A stretch of 39,213 nucleotides of DNA from Streptomyces sp. SA15 (lineage in GTDB: Bacteria; Actinomycetota; Actinomycetes; Streptomycetales; Streptomycetaceae): the NCBI RefSeq assembly GCF_002291145.1, contig NZ_NTGE01000084.1:1-39213 (forward strand), written 5' to 3'. Positions within the stretch are counted from its first letter, which is position 1, and each line of letters opens with the position of its first letter. Below, one piece after another: positions 1-10,737 of the stretch. The notes beneath the pieces were generated by a model that made no database searches, was not told the DNA's origin, and worked only from the letters and a program-made list of their open reading frames with translations. The translations under genes and the position numbers were made by a program.

Positions 1-45
1 CCGGAGCCGGTACCGAATCCGGAACCGGGACCGCCGCTGACCTGA
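1..45 (+). CDS. C-terminal tail of an unidentified gene (partial)
   Basis: Frame 1 reads PEPVPNPEPGPPLT and then a TGA at 43-45, preceded only by the window edge. A Pro/Glu-rich tail is common at the end of actinobacterial exported or membrane proteins, but 14 residues cannot identify a family. It may also be chance reading of GC-rich spacer. The gene body lies to the left of the window. Confidence 0.3.
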   Translation, partial: PEPVPNPEPGPPLT

Positions 46-248
46 GGCGGGCGGCTGGGCTGGGGCCCGAGGGACGGGCCCCCGGAGCGGCCCCGATCGG
101 ACCCGCCGTCCGGTGGCCCGTGCTGCCCACCGGCCCGCTCGGCGGGCGCCCTCGCCACCGCACCCACCGCGCTCGCCGTAACACAACGGCGGTGGACGAC
201 CCCAAGTCGCCCACCGCCGCCAAAAGCTCTAACCGCGCCGTACCCCTC
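46..248. other. spacer left of gnd, no gene seen
   Basis: No open frame here has codon use like a Streptomyces gene. The only structure seen is a loose inverted repeat (ACGGGCC at 74-80, GGCCCGT at 115-121, 34-nt loop), too open to call a terminator. The spacer separates a possible plus-strand gene end from the gnd stop codon, so both transcripts should end in it. Confidence 0.4.
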
Positions 249-1688
249 CTACGCGGAAACCTCCGACCGATCCGCACCCCACATCGTGTGGAACGACCCG
301 TCCCGGTCCGTCCGCCGATAGGTGTGCGCGCCGAAGAAGTCCCGCTGTCCCTGCGTCAGCGCGGCCGGCAGGCGCTCGGCGCGCAGGGCGTCGTAGTACG
401 CCAGGGCCGCGGCGAAGCCCGGGGTCGGGACACCCTGGCGGGTGGCCGCGATCAGGACCTCGCGCCAGTCGTCCTGCGCCGCCGCGATCTCCTGCGCGAA
501 CGTCTCGTCGGACAGCAGGCTCGGCAGATCCGGCCGGGTGTCGTACGCGGCGCGGATGCGGTCCAGGAAGGCCGCGCGGATGATGCAGCCGCCCCGCCAG
601 AGCGCGGAGACGGCACCCAGGTCGATGTCCCAGCCGTACTCCTCGCTGCCCGCGGCGATCTCGTGGAAGCCCTGCGTGTACGACACGATCTTCGAGGCGT
701 ACAGAGCCTGCTCGACCCGGTCGGCGAAGGCACCGGCCTCGGTCTCGGTCAGCGGCAGGGCCTTCGGCCCGGCCAGTCCGCGTGAGGCCTCCCGCAGCGC
801 CGCGTGCCCGGACAGGGAGCGGGCGAAGACCGCCTCCGCGATCCCGGACACCGGCACGCCCAGGTCGAGGGCGATCTGGACCGTCCACCGGCCCGTGCCC
901 TTCTGCTCCGCCTGGTCCACCACCACGTCCACGAACGGCTTGCCGGTCGCCGCGTCCACGTGCGACAGCACCTCGGCCGTGATCTCGATCAGGTACGAGT
1001 CGAGACGGCCCGTGTTCCAGGTGCGGAAGATGTCCGCGATCTGGGCGGGCGTGTACCCGGCCACGTCGCGCAGCAGCTGGTACGCCTCGCCGATCAGCTG
1101 CATGTCGGCGTACTCGATGCCGTTGTGCACCATCTTCACGAAGTGCCCGGCACCGTCCGGACCGACGTGCGTCACACACGGCGTCCCGTCCGCCGCCTTG
1201 GCGGAGATCTTCTCCAGCATCGGCCCGAGCGAGTCGTACGACTCGACAGGACCGCCCGGCATGATGCTCGGCCCGAGCAGCGCGCCCTCCTCGCCGCCCG
1301 AAACACCCATGCCGACGAAGTGGATGCCGCGTTCGCGCAGGTCGCGCTCGCGGCGCCGGGTGTCCGCGAAGTGCGCGTTGCCCCCGTCGATGATCATGTC
1401 GCCGGGCTCCAGCAGCGGCGCGAACTCCTCGATCACCGCGTCGGTCGGCTCACCGGCCTTCACCATGACGACCAGACGGCGCGGCCGCTCCAGCGCCGCC
1501 ACGAAGTCCTTTGCGGTCTCGGCCGCGATGAAGTCGCCCTCGCTCCCGAACTCCTCCACCAGGGCGTGCGTCCGCGACGCCGTTCGGTTGTGCACCGCGA
1601 CCGTATAGCCGTTGCGCGCGAAGTTGCGGGCGAGGTTGCGGCCCATGACCGCGAGCCCCGTGACGCCGATCTGGGCTGTTGTGCTCAT
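249..1688 (-). CDS. gnd: 6-phosphogluconate dehydrogenase, NADP-dependent, decarboxylating
   Basis: This cytosolic enzyme oxidises and decarboxylates 6-phosphogluconate to ribulose 5-phosphate, the NADPH-yielding step of the oxidative pentose phosphate pathway. The 479-residue protein opens with the dinucleotide fold GVTGLAVMGRNLARN and the NADP-type segment VHNRTASRT. It carries the substrate loop GMGVSGGEEGALLGPSIMPGG and the catalytic stretch HFVKMVHNGIEYADMQ (Lys and Asn-Glu of the active site). It ends in the long all-helical domain with the tail SFHTMWG. Length matches the long, homodimeric family. The frame is open upstream, but the ATG at 1688 is chosen because TAGGAGC lies about 8 nt before it and homology starts there. 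It is divergent from rpfD. Confidence 0.95.
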   Translation of the reverse strand: MSTTAQIGVTGLAVMGRNLARNFARNGYTVAVHNRTASRTHALVEEFGSEGDFIAAETAKDFVAALERPRRLVVMVKAGEPTDAVIEEFAPLLEPGDMIIDGGNAHFADTRRRERDLRERGIHFVGMGVSGGEEGALLGPSIMPGGPVESYDSLGPMLEKISAKAADGTPCVTHVGPDGAGHFVKMVHNGIEYADMQLIGEAYQLLRDVAGYTPAQIADIFRTWNTGRLDSYLIEITAEVLSHVDAATGKPFVDVVVDQAEQKGTGRWTVQIALDLGVPVSGIAEAVFARSLSGHAALREASRGLAGPKALPLTETEAGAFADRVEQALYASKIVSYTQGFHEIAAGSEEYGWDIDLGAVSALWRGGCIIRAAFLDRIRAAYDTRPDLPSLLSDETFAQEIAAAQDDWREVLIAATRQGVPTPGFAAALAYYDALRAERLPAALTQGQRDFFGAHTYRRTDRDGSFHTMWGADRSEVSA

Positions 1689-4521
<2,833 letters not shown>

Positions 4522-4665
4522 CAACTGCTCCTCTGCGTAAGGCGGGGGCGGTGAACCCGGTGCGACGAACGGTCGGCTTCCATAGCCAACACGATGCCGT
4601 GAAAAGTTCTTCCCGTCGTCGTACCTGAGCAGGCAATGGGTCATACTGCCGATGGAGTACGACCG

Positions 4666-4700
4666 CCCCGCCGTCCTCCCCAAGGTGGGTGACGGCGGGG
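4666..4700 (+). promoter_or_regulatory. 10-bp perfect hairpin upstream of the FhuF-like gene
   Basis: CCCCGCCGTC (4666-4675) pairs with GACGGCGGGG (4691-4700) around a 15-nt loop. A second small stem (TCCCC / GGGGA, about 4704-4715) follows. There is no T run, so it is not a classical terminator. It lies in the presumed leader of the FhuF-like gene and may be a regulatory structure or simply a bidirectional transcript barrier behind the divergent transporter gene. Confidence 0.4.
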
Positions 4701-4748
4701 TGGATCCCCTGGGGGACAGTCCTCCTGACCTTGGTACTACTGCTCTTC

Positions 4749-5486
4749 GTGGACCTCGACCCCGAACTTGCCGCGCTCCGGCCGCTCGGCGGCTTCTTCG
4801 TACTACGTACGGGAGCGGCGCCGTGCTCATCGCCACCGACGCTCGCCCACGTCTACGAGGCAGAGGCATCGGATCCTTACGGAGATGCCCTGACATTCCG
4901 CGTCCACAAGGTCGCGGACGCCCTCCGCGCCCCCGAGACGCGCGTCGCGGCCTCGGTGGCCCAACAGGGGCTCGCGGCCCGCCTGTGGTCGGTGGCGCTC
5001 GGCTGTGCCGCCCTCTACGACGCGCTGCCCGACCTCGACCCGAGACTGCTGCGCTGGGATCCCGACGGCAGCGCCCCCGACGACCTGTGGCTGTCCGCCG
5101 TACGACCGCTGCCCGCGGACGCCGCGACCCTCGCGGACGTCGTGCTGCACGGTCACCTCCGGCCGCTGACGGAGACGCTGCGCGGCGCGTACCGCGTCGC
5201 GCCGGGCCTGCTGTGGGGCAACGCGGCCTCCGCGCTGGCCGGAGCCGCCCGGCAGTTGGACGGCTGGGCGCGGGCGAGCGGCCGTACGGACGTCGCCGCG
5301 CGGGCCCGCGACCTCGCGACGCAACTCCTCGCCCACCCCCTCCTCGCCGGCACCGGAACCCTCACCGGAACCGCCTTCCGGCGCCGCAGCTGCTGCCTCT
5401 ACTACCGTGTGCCCGGCGGGGGCGTCTGTGGTGACTGTTGCTTCACACGCCCCCCGCGCTCTTCCCCGCGCGCCGCATCTGGGTGA
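4749..5486 (+). CDS. FhuF-like (2Fe-2S)-binding protein, putative ferric-siderophore reductase
   Basis: The 245-residue protein ends with the FhuF-type cluster motif RRRSCCLYYRVPGGGVCGDC. From the GTG start the spacing is C215-C216, ten residues, C227, two residues, C230, followed by C231. FhuF proteins reduce iron in hydroxamate siderophores in the cytoplasm. The N-terminal 200 residues (RVHKVADALRAPETRVAASV, LLWGNAASALAGAARQL) are the usual helical siderophore-reductase fold of actinobacterial members. The GTG at 4749 (VDLDPELAAL) is preferred. The longer GTG at 4689 would add a hydrophobic stretch atypical of the family and lies in a hairpin. No clear ribosome site is seen for either. No iron box of the DmdR1/IdeR type was recognised upstream. 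Confidence 0.75.
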   Translation: MDLDPELAALRPLGGFFVLRTGAAPCSSPPTLAHVYEAEASDPYGDALTFRVHKVADALRAPETRVAASVAQQGLAARLWSVALGCAALYDALPDLDPRLLRWDPDGSAPDDLWLSAVRPLPADAATLADVVLHGHLRPLTETLRGAYRVAPGLLWGNAASALAGAARQLDGWARASGRTDVAARARDLATQLLAHPLLAGTGTLTGTAFRRRSCCLYYRVPGGGVCGDCCFTRPPRSSPRAASG

Positions 5487-5525
5487 CCATGAAGACCAAC
5501 CAGCCGCTGAGACAGGGGGTTCCGG

Positions 5526-6698
5526 GTGCGAGTGGGACTACTGACCCGGGAGTACCCGCCGGACGTGTACGGCGGCGCGGGTGTCCATGTCGAGTTCCTC
5601 GCCCGGGAGTTGAGGGCACTCGTCGACCTGGACGTGCACTGCTGGGGCGAGGGGCGCGCGGAGGGCGTGATCCGGCATCGCCCCTGGCCGGCGCTGGACA
5701 CCGCCAACGACGCGCTGCGCACCTTCTCGGTGGACCTCGCCATGACCGCCGGCCTCGAGGGCCGCGAACTGGTCCACTCCCACACCTGGTACGCCAACCT
5801 CGCCGGCCACCTCGGCAAGCTGCTGTACGGCGTCCCGCACGTGATGACCGCCCACTCCCTGGAGCCCCTGCGCCCCTGGAAGGCCGAGCAACTCGGCGGC
5901 GGATACGCCCTGTCGAGCTGGGCCGAGCGCACCGCGATCGAGGCCGCCGACGCGGTGATCGCCGTCTCCGGGGCCATGCGCGAGGACATCCTCACCTGCT
6001 ATCCGGCGCTGGACCCGGCCAGGGTCCACGTCGTGCACAACGGCATCGACACCAGCCTGTACCGCCCCGACCACGGCACCGACGTCCTCGACCGGATCGG
6101 CCTCGACCGGGCCCGCCCGTACGTGCTGTTCGTCGGCCGCATCACCCGCCAGAAGGGCGTGCCCCACCTGCTGCGCGCGGTCAGGGACATCGACCCGTCC
6201 GCTCAGGTCGTGCTGTGCGCCGGAGCCCCCGACACCCCTGAGATCGACCAGGAGTTCCGCGACCTCTTCCAGGAGCTCAGCCGCGTCCGCAAGGGCGTGC
6301 ACTGGATCCCGCAGATGCTGCCGCGCCCCGAGGTGATCCAACTCCTCACGCATGCCGCGGTGTTCGTCTGCCCGTCGGTGTACGAACCCCTCGGCATCGT
6401 CAACCTGGAGGCGATGGCCTGCGGAACTCCCGTCGTGGCCTCCCGGGTCGGTGGCATCCCCGAGGTCGTCGACGACGGCAGGACGGGGCTGCTCGTCGCG
6501 GCGGACCACGATGACGAGGTTTTCGAGACGGGCATCGCGCGGGCGCTGGACTCGGTCCTCGGCGATCCGGAGGCCGCCCGGCGGATGGGCGAGGCCGGAC
6601 GGGAGCGCGCGGTGGGCGAGTTCGGCTGGGACGCGGTCGCCCGGCGCACGGTCCGGCTTTACGAGGAGATCCTCAAACAGGCCTGGAAACAGGACTAG
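5526..6698 (+). CDS. glgA: glycogen synthase / alpha-maltose-1-phosphate synthase, GT4 family
   Basis: The 390-residue retaining glycosyltransferase has the GT-B fold. The N-terminal domain opens with VGLLTREYPPDVYGGAGVHV, the glycine-rich acceptor/donor loop of actinobacterial GlgA. The C-terminal domain has the nucleotide-sugar site (VGRITRQKGV, about 196-205) and the EX7E motif (EPLGIVNLE). In actinobacteria this family (GlgA/GlgM) uses ADP-glucose to make glycogen or maltose 1-phosphate in the cytosol. The start is the GTG at 5526 behind AGGGGG. It is followed in the same direction by glgC, which makes the donor. A short duplication surrounds the stop codon. Whether the product is glycogen or maltose 1-phosphate cannot be settled from sequence alone. 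Confidence 0.9.
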   Translation: MRVGLLTREYPPDVYGGAGVHVEFLARELRALVDLDVHCWGEGRAEGVIRHRPWPALDTANDALRTFSVDLAMTAGLEGRELVHSHTWYANLAGHLGKLLYGVPHVMTAHSLEPLRPWKAEQLGGGYALSSWAERTAIEAADAVIAVSGAMREDILTCYPALDPARVHVVHNGIDTSLYRPDHGTDVLDRIGLDRARPYVLFVGRITRQKGVPHLLRAVRDIDPSAQVVLCAGAPDTPEIDQEFRDLFQELSRVRKGVHWIPQMLPRPEVIQLLTHAAVFVCPSVYEPLGIVNLEAMACGTPVVASRVGGIPEVVDDGRTGLLVAADHDDEVFETGIARALDSVLGDPEAARRMGEAGRERAVGEFGWDAVARRTVRLYEEILKQAWKQD

Positions 6699-6729
6699 AA
6701 ATCAGGACTAGAAACAGGCCTGGAAACAG
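6675..6729. repeat. local duplication around the glgA stop codon
   Basis: An 18-bp unit AAACAGGCCTGGAAACAG occurs at 6675-6692 and again at 6712-6729. Between them AGGACTAGAAA, which contains the TAG stop, is also doubled (6691-6701, 6704-6714). The second copies lie outside the coding region. This looks like slippage or a small tandem duplication. Confidence 0.8.
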
Positions 6730-6824
6730 AACGGATACGGCAAGGGAGATCCTCGGACAGGCTTAGTACGACCTGCTCAGGGGCAGAGGGCAGGCATGGA
6801 TCAACCTGTGTGATAGGAGCGGCC

Positions 6825-8045
6825 ATGCGTCGTGGCGGACCTTCGGTGCTCGGAATCGTACTGGCGGGCGGGGAAGGCAAGCGCCTGATGCCCCTGACCA
6901 CAGACCGCGCGAAACCCGCGGTCACCTTCGGAGGAACGTATCGGCTGGTCGACTTCGTACTCTCCAACCTCGTCAACGCCGACGTCCTGCGCATCTGCGT
7001 CCTCACGCAGTACAAGTCGCATTCGCTGGACCGGCACATCACCACCACCTGGCGGATGTCCAGTCTGCTCGGCAACTACGTGACCCCGGTCCCGGCCCAG
7101 CAGCGGCTCGGTCCGCGCTGGTACCTGGGCAGCGCGGACGCGATCCTGCAGTCGCTGAACCTCATCTACGACGAACGGCCCGAGTACGTCGCCGTGTTCG
7201 GCGCCGACCACGTCTACCGCATGGACCCGCGCCAGATGCTCGCCCAGCACATCGAGAGCGGCGCGGGTGTGACGGTGGCGGGGATCCGCGTGCCGCGCGG
7301 CGAGTCGTCGTCCTTCGGCGTGATCAGCCCCGGCTCCGACGGCCTGACCGTCGACACCTTCCTGGAGAAGCCCGCCGACCCGCCCGGCCTGCCCGACGAC
7401 CCCGAGTGCGTCTTCGCCTCGATGGGCAACTACATCTTCACCACCAAGGCCCTCATCGAGGCGCTGCAACGGGACGCCGAGGACGAGAACTCCGTGCACG
7501 ACATGGGCGGTTCGATCCTGCCCCAGCTCACCGAACGCGGCGAGGCCCAGCTGTACGACTTCAGCGCCAACCACGTCCCCGGGGAGACCACCCGTGACCG
7601 GGGCTACTGGCGTGACGTCGGCACGCTCGACGCGTACTACGACGCCCACATGGACCTGATCGCCGAGCGCCCCGCCTTCAACCTGTACAACCGCAGCTGG
7701 CCCATCTACACCCACTCCGGCCAGCTCTCCCCGGCCCGCTTCAACGCCGGCGGCATGGCGAGCGAGTCCATCATCAGCGCGGGCTGCCTGATCCGGGGCC
7801 AGGTCACGCGGTCGGTGCTCTCGCCGGGTGTCGTGGTCGACCCGGGAGCCGTCGTGCAGGGGTCGGTGCTGCACGACAACGTCCACATCGGTCGGGGCGC
7901 GGTGGTGCGCGGTGCCGTCCTCGACAAGAACGTCGAGGTGCCGCCGGGCGCGACGATCGGCGTCAATCCGGAGCGGGACTCGGAGCTGTACACGGTCTCC
8001 AAGGGCGGGGTGATCGCGCTGGGGAAGGGGCAGGTGGTCTCGTAG
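6825..8045 (+). CDS. glgC: glucose-1-phosphate adenylyltransferase (ADP-glucose pyrophosphorylase)
   Basis: The enzyme joins glucose 1-phosphate and ATP to give ADP-glucose and pyrophosphate, the committed step of bacterial glycogen synthesis. The 406-residue protein has the nucleotidyltransferase signature [14 protein letters not shown], then [10 protein letters not shown] and [13 protein letters not shown]. It also has the ADP-glucose family signature around the catalytic Asp ([10 protein letters not shown]) and the donor-site motif SFLEKP-like [12 protein letters not shown]-terminal left-handed beta-helix follows ([19 protein letters not shown] onward). The ATG at 6825 is chosen because TAGGAGC lies 5 nt before it; an in-frame GTG at 6810 precedes that ribosome site. 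It lies 126 bp after glgA and is probably co-expressed with it. Confidence 0.95.
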   Translation: MRRGGPSVLGIVLAGGEGKRLMPLTTDRAKPAVTFGGTYRLVDFVLSNLVNADVLRICVLTQYKSHSLDRHITTTWRMSSLLGNYVTPVPAQQRLGPRWYLGSADAILQSLNLIYDERPEYVAVFGADHVYRMDPRQMLAQHIESGAGVTVAGIRVPRGESSSFGVISPGSDGLTVDTFLEKPADPPGLPDDPECVFASMGNYIFTTKALIEALQRDAEDENSVHDMGGSILPQLTERGEAQLYDFSANHVPGETTRDRGYWRDVGTLDAYYDAHMDLIAERPAFNLYNRSWPIYTHSGQLSPARFNAGGMASESIISAGCLIRGQVTRSVLSPGVVVDPGAVVQGSVLHDNVHIGRGAVVRGAVLDKNVEVPPGATIGVNPERDSELYTVSKGGVIALGKGQVVS

Positions 8046-8166
8046 GGGCGACTCGGGGCGTATCTGCCATTTCCTGGCTTAGCCGGACATGTCAGGATGC
8101 TGGTATTTTCGTCATAGGGGTACCCGGGGGTTTAGAGAGCGCCATCAGCCCCAGGAGGTGATGGGA

Positions 8167-8688
8167 GTGACGACCACTCCCCGGTCGACGATGGAAACCC
8201 ATCCCGACATCGTCGAAATGCGAAATCGTCACGAGAGGGCGGAGCGCGCCACCACCACTGTGGGTGTGCAGGCCATCGAAACGCTGGCCGTGCTCACGGG
8301 TGCGTATCTCGCCATCTCTCCCTGGGTCACCGGGTTCAACAACCTTCAGACCCTGACCGTCAACAACCTGATCGTAGGTATCGCCTACGCGCTGCTCATG
8401 AGCGGCGGCTTCGGCCGGGCTTACGAGCGGACGCACAGCATGGCGTGGGCCTGCTGCGCACTCGGCGTATGGACGATCATTTCGCCGTGGGCCATCGCGG
8501 GGAACGTCGACACCACGAAGACCGTGGTCAACAACGTCCTCGTGGGCGTGATCGCCCTCGTGCTGGGCATTGGCGCCAGCGCCGTCGCGGCAGTCGGCGC
8601 ACGCCGGGCCCGTGGTCGGCGCGCCGCGCCGTACGAGGGTGAGCGGGCGGCCCCCGCCGCCCCGTACGAAGGAACAACCGGTTCCTGA
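8167..8688 (+). CDS. SPW-repeat integral membrane protein
   Basis: The 173-residue protein has two copies of the SPW repeat: LTGAYLAISPWVTGF (about 45-59) and LGVWTIISPWAIAG (about 99-112). Each repeat forms a pair of membrane helices, giving four in all, with a positively charged and small-residue-rich tail (RRARGRRAAPYEGERAAP). Function of the family is unknown; members are frequent near stress and electron-transport genes of actinobacteria. The GTG at 8167 is chosen because AGGAGG (8153-8158) stands 8 nt before it; the ATG at 8161 would be only 2 nt away. The gene stands alone and ends in an 8-bp tandem repeat followed by a strong hairpin. Confidence 0.8.
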   Translation: MTTTPRSTMETHPDIVEMRNRHERAERATTTVGVQAIETLAVLTGAYLAISPWVTGFNNLQTLTVNNLIVGIAYALLMSGGFGRAYERTHSMAWACCALGVWTIISPWAIAGNVDTTKTVVNNVLVGVIALVLGIGASAVAAVGARRARGRRAAPYEGERAAPAAPYEGTTGS

Positions 8689-8713
8689 GTTCCTGAGTTC
8701 CTGAGTTCCTGAG
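8682..8713. repeat. four tandem copies of an 8-bp unit spanning the SPW stop codon
   Basis: TTCCTGAG is repeated at 8682, 8690, 8698 and 8706. The first copy holds the TGA stop. Eight is not a multiple of three, so copy-number change alters only sequence after the stop. Confidence 0.9.
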
Positions 8714-8728
8714 AGGCCGGCAACCGTT

Positions 8729-8772
8729 CATACGGCGGTCCCGAGGCGCCGGCGCCCCGGGACCGCCGTATG
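8729..8772. terminator. 15-bp perfect hairpin after the SPW gene
   Basis: CATACGGCGGTCCCG (8729-8743) pairs perfectly with CGGGACCGCCGTATG (8758-8772) around a 14-nt loop that itself holds GGCGCC palindromes. There is no T tract, as is usual for Streptomyces terminators. It should end the SPW transcript. Confidence 0.7.
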
Positions 8773-8807
8773 CGTCGGTCCAGACCTGGACGGGCGGTGG
8801 AATCCGT

Positions 8808-8844
8808 GTTGTCATGCCAACTGCTGTCCATGACAACGTTGTTA
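8808..8844. promoter_or_regulatory. LacI-type operator and nested inverted repeat before the GH2 pseudogene
   Basis: TGACAACGTTGTTA at 8831-8844 is one base from the perfect palindrome TGACAACGTTGTCA, the CG-centred form bound by many actinobacterial LacI-family sugar regulators. A second inverted repeat pairs GTTGTCATG (8808-8816) with CATGACAAC (8829-8837). It sits directly before GGAGG and the former start codon, where a repressor would block a glycosidase gene. No LacI gene is in the window. Confidence 0.6.
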
Positions 8845-8855
8845 TGGAGGATTCC

Positions 8856-10587
8856 ATGCGCATCGGACGACTCAGAAACCGACTCAGAAGCCGACTCAGA
8901 GACCGACTGGCTCGCCTCGTTCCTCGGCCTCACCGGGCTGACCGCGGCACCCGCACTGGCCGACGACCCCGTCGAGGCCCGCGGCCTGAAGGGTGAGTAC
9001 TACACCCAGTCCGCCCCCGGCGCCTTCGACTTCCACGAGCTCAAGGCCACCACCTTCGACCCCACGCTCGACTTCGACAACCTGGAGCCGCGCCTGGCCG
9101 CCGCCACCGGCCGCTCGGACGACGTCAGCGTCCGCTGGACCGGCCGGACCGCGACGCCTGGCGCAACCTCAACGGGCGCTGGCAGTTCGCCGCGGCCGAG
9201 GTGGGCGAGCAGCCGCCCGTGGGGAAGACCCTCGCCGAACGCATCCTCGTCCCGTATCCCGTCGAGTCCCAGCTCTCCGGCGTCGAGCGGCACGAGGACC
9301 GCATGTGGTACCGCCGCACCTTCACCGTCCCCGCGGACTGGCGCATCGACGCCGGCCAGCGGCTGCGGCTCGACTTCGGTGCCGTCGACTCGCAGACCGA
9401 GGTGTACGTCAACGGCACCAAGGTTGGCCGAACACAAGGGTGGCTACGACAAGTTCGGCGCCGACATCACCGACGCGCTGAAGCCCGGCCGCACCCAGGA
9501 ACTGATCGTCGGCGTCCACGACCCGACGGACGCCGCGAACGGCGAGAACCCGCCGCTGGGCAAGCAGCGCCTGGACCCGAGCGGCATCTGGTACACGCCC
9601 TCCTCCGGCATCTGGCAGACGGTCCGGATGGAACCGGTCGCCCGCGACCACGTCGACTCCCTCAAGCTGACCCCCGACCTCTCGAAGAACCGACTCACCG
9701 TCGAGGCGAGGGGGGTCCGCGACGGCGTTCCGATCACGGCGACGGCGTACGACGGGAAACGGAAGGTCGCCACGGCACGCGGCCGCACCGGAGGGCCGCT
9801 GACCCTGACCATCGACGACCCGCGTCTGTGGTCACCCGACGATCCCTTCCGCTACGGCCTGAAAGTGACCGTCGGCGCCGACCGCGTCGGCAGCTACTTC
9901 GGTATGCGTCCCTCGCCGTCGAACAGGTGAACGGCGTGCCGCACACGGTCCTCAACGGTGAGCCGGTCTAACCTGAGCGCCGCCGCCCGTTCGGAGTACG
10001 AGCGCGAGATGAAGGAGATGATCGACGAACACATCAGCAGCCCGTCGGTCGTCATGTGGGTCACCTTCAACGAGGGCCGGGGCCAGTACGACGCGGGCCG
10101 GATCGCCGAGCAGGCGGGGGCGTGGGACCCGACCCGCCTGGTCAACAACCAGTCGGGCCTCAACCTCGGCGCCGACGGCAACGCCGGCGACCTCATGGAC
10201 GAGCACGGCTATCCCAGTCCCGCCCTGCCGCCCCGGCCGGACGGCAGGCGCGCCCTGGTCAGCGGCGAGTACGGCGGCCTCGGGCTGGCCGTCCCGGGAC
10301 ACGCCTGGTCCGTGCAGCAGTCGTACGTCGACGTCGACCCGGCGACCTACACCGACGACTACCTGGCGGAACTGGAGGAGGTGCGGGCGCTGGTCTGCCG
10401 GGGCGACAACGGTGCCGTCTACACCCAGATCTCGGACGTGGAGGGTGAGCTGTACGGGCTGCTGACCTACGACCGCAAGATCCTCAAACCGGACGCGCGG
10501 AGGCTGAAGGCCGCACACGACGCGCTGATCCGGGACGCCTCCCAGACGACACCCGCAGGCTGCCCGGTCGACCTGCGCGAGCGCTGA
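8856..10587 (+). pseudogene. decayed secreted PA14 / glycoside hydrolase family 2 enzyme (beta-galactosidase-like)
   Basis: A ribosome site GGAGG precedes the ATG at 8856, which opens a signal peptide (MRIGRLRNRL...). Its hydrophobic part (LGLTGLTAAPALA) lies in another frame, so a frameshift falls near 8920. Then follow part of a PA14 domain (GLKGEYYTQSAPGAFDFHEL), a deletion or shift near 9150, and the GH2 sugar-binding domain (AWRNLNGRWQFA ... MWYRRTFTVP). An extra T near 9424 breaks NGTKV|AEHKGGYDKF. The immunoglobulin-like domain follows, then a lost base near 9908 (GMR|SLAVEQVNG). A stop and large deletion near 9968 remove most of the TIM barrel. The end of the barrel still shows the acid/base WVTFNEG and the nucleophile region SGEYGG. 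At least five lesions argue against sequencing error. It is probably dead; substrate class is inferred from fold only. Confidence 0.85.
8869..8904. repeat. three 12-bp repeats in the pseudogene signal peptide
   Basis: Units starting GACTCAGA at 8869, 8881 and 8893 differ at one or two bases. They encode the repeated basic N-region (RLRNRLRSRLRD) of the former signal peptide. The n-region is unusually long because of this amplification. Confidence 0.7.
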
Positions 10588-10609
10588 TTCCACCTCTGTT
10601 GCCCCATGT

Positions 10610-10637
10610 GTCCCGCCCCTTTCGAGGGGGGCGGGAC
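10610..10637 (+). terminator. 10-bp GC-rich terminator hairpin
   Basis: GTCCCGCCCC (10610-10619) pairs perfectly with GGGGCGGGAC (10628-10637) around an 8-nt loop and is followed by TTAATCTGGTGTT. It separates the GH2 pseudogene from the acyltransferase gene. Confidence 0.85.
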
Positions 10638-10737
10638 TTAATCTGGTGTTAACTGTGCGTAGCTTGATCGTACTTGACCGTAATCGCTTACGGGCGGTTG
10701 ACTGCTCACCCACCCGTCGTCGACGCGAGGCAAGCCC

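Noticed and set aside
74..121. Terminator left of gnd
   Set aside because: Only 7-bp arms with a 34-nt loop; such pairs are expected by chance in DNA of this composition.
4620..4748. Iron box (DmdR1/IdeR site) for the FhuF-like gene
   Set aside because: No TTAGGTTAGGCTCACCTAA-like sequence could be found in the upstream region.
8095..8123. SigB-type stress promoter before the SPW gene
   Set aside because: GGGTAC is present at 8118-8123, but no GNNT-type -35 stands 14-16 bp in front of it.
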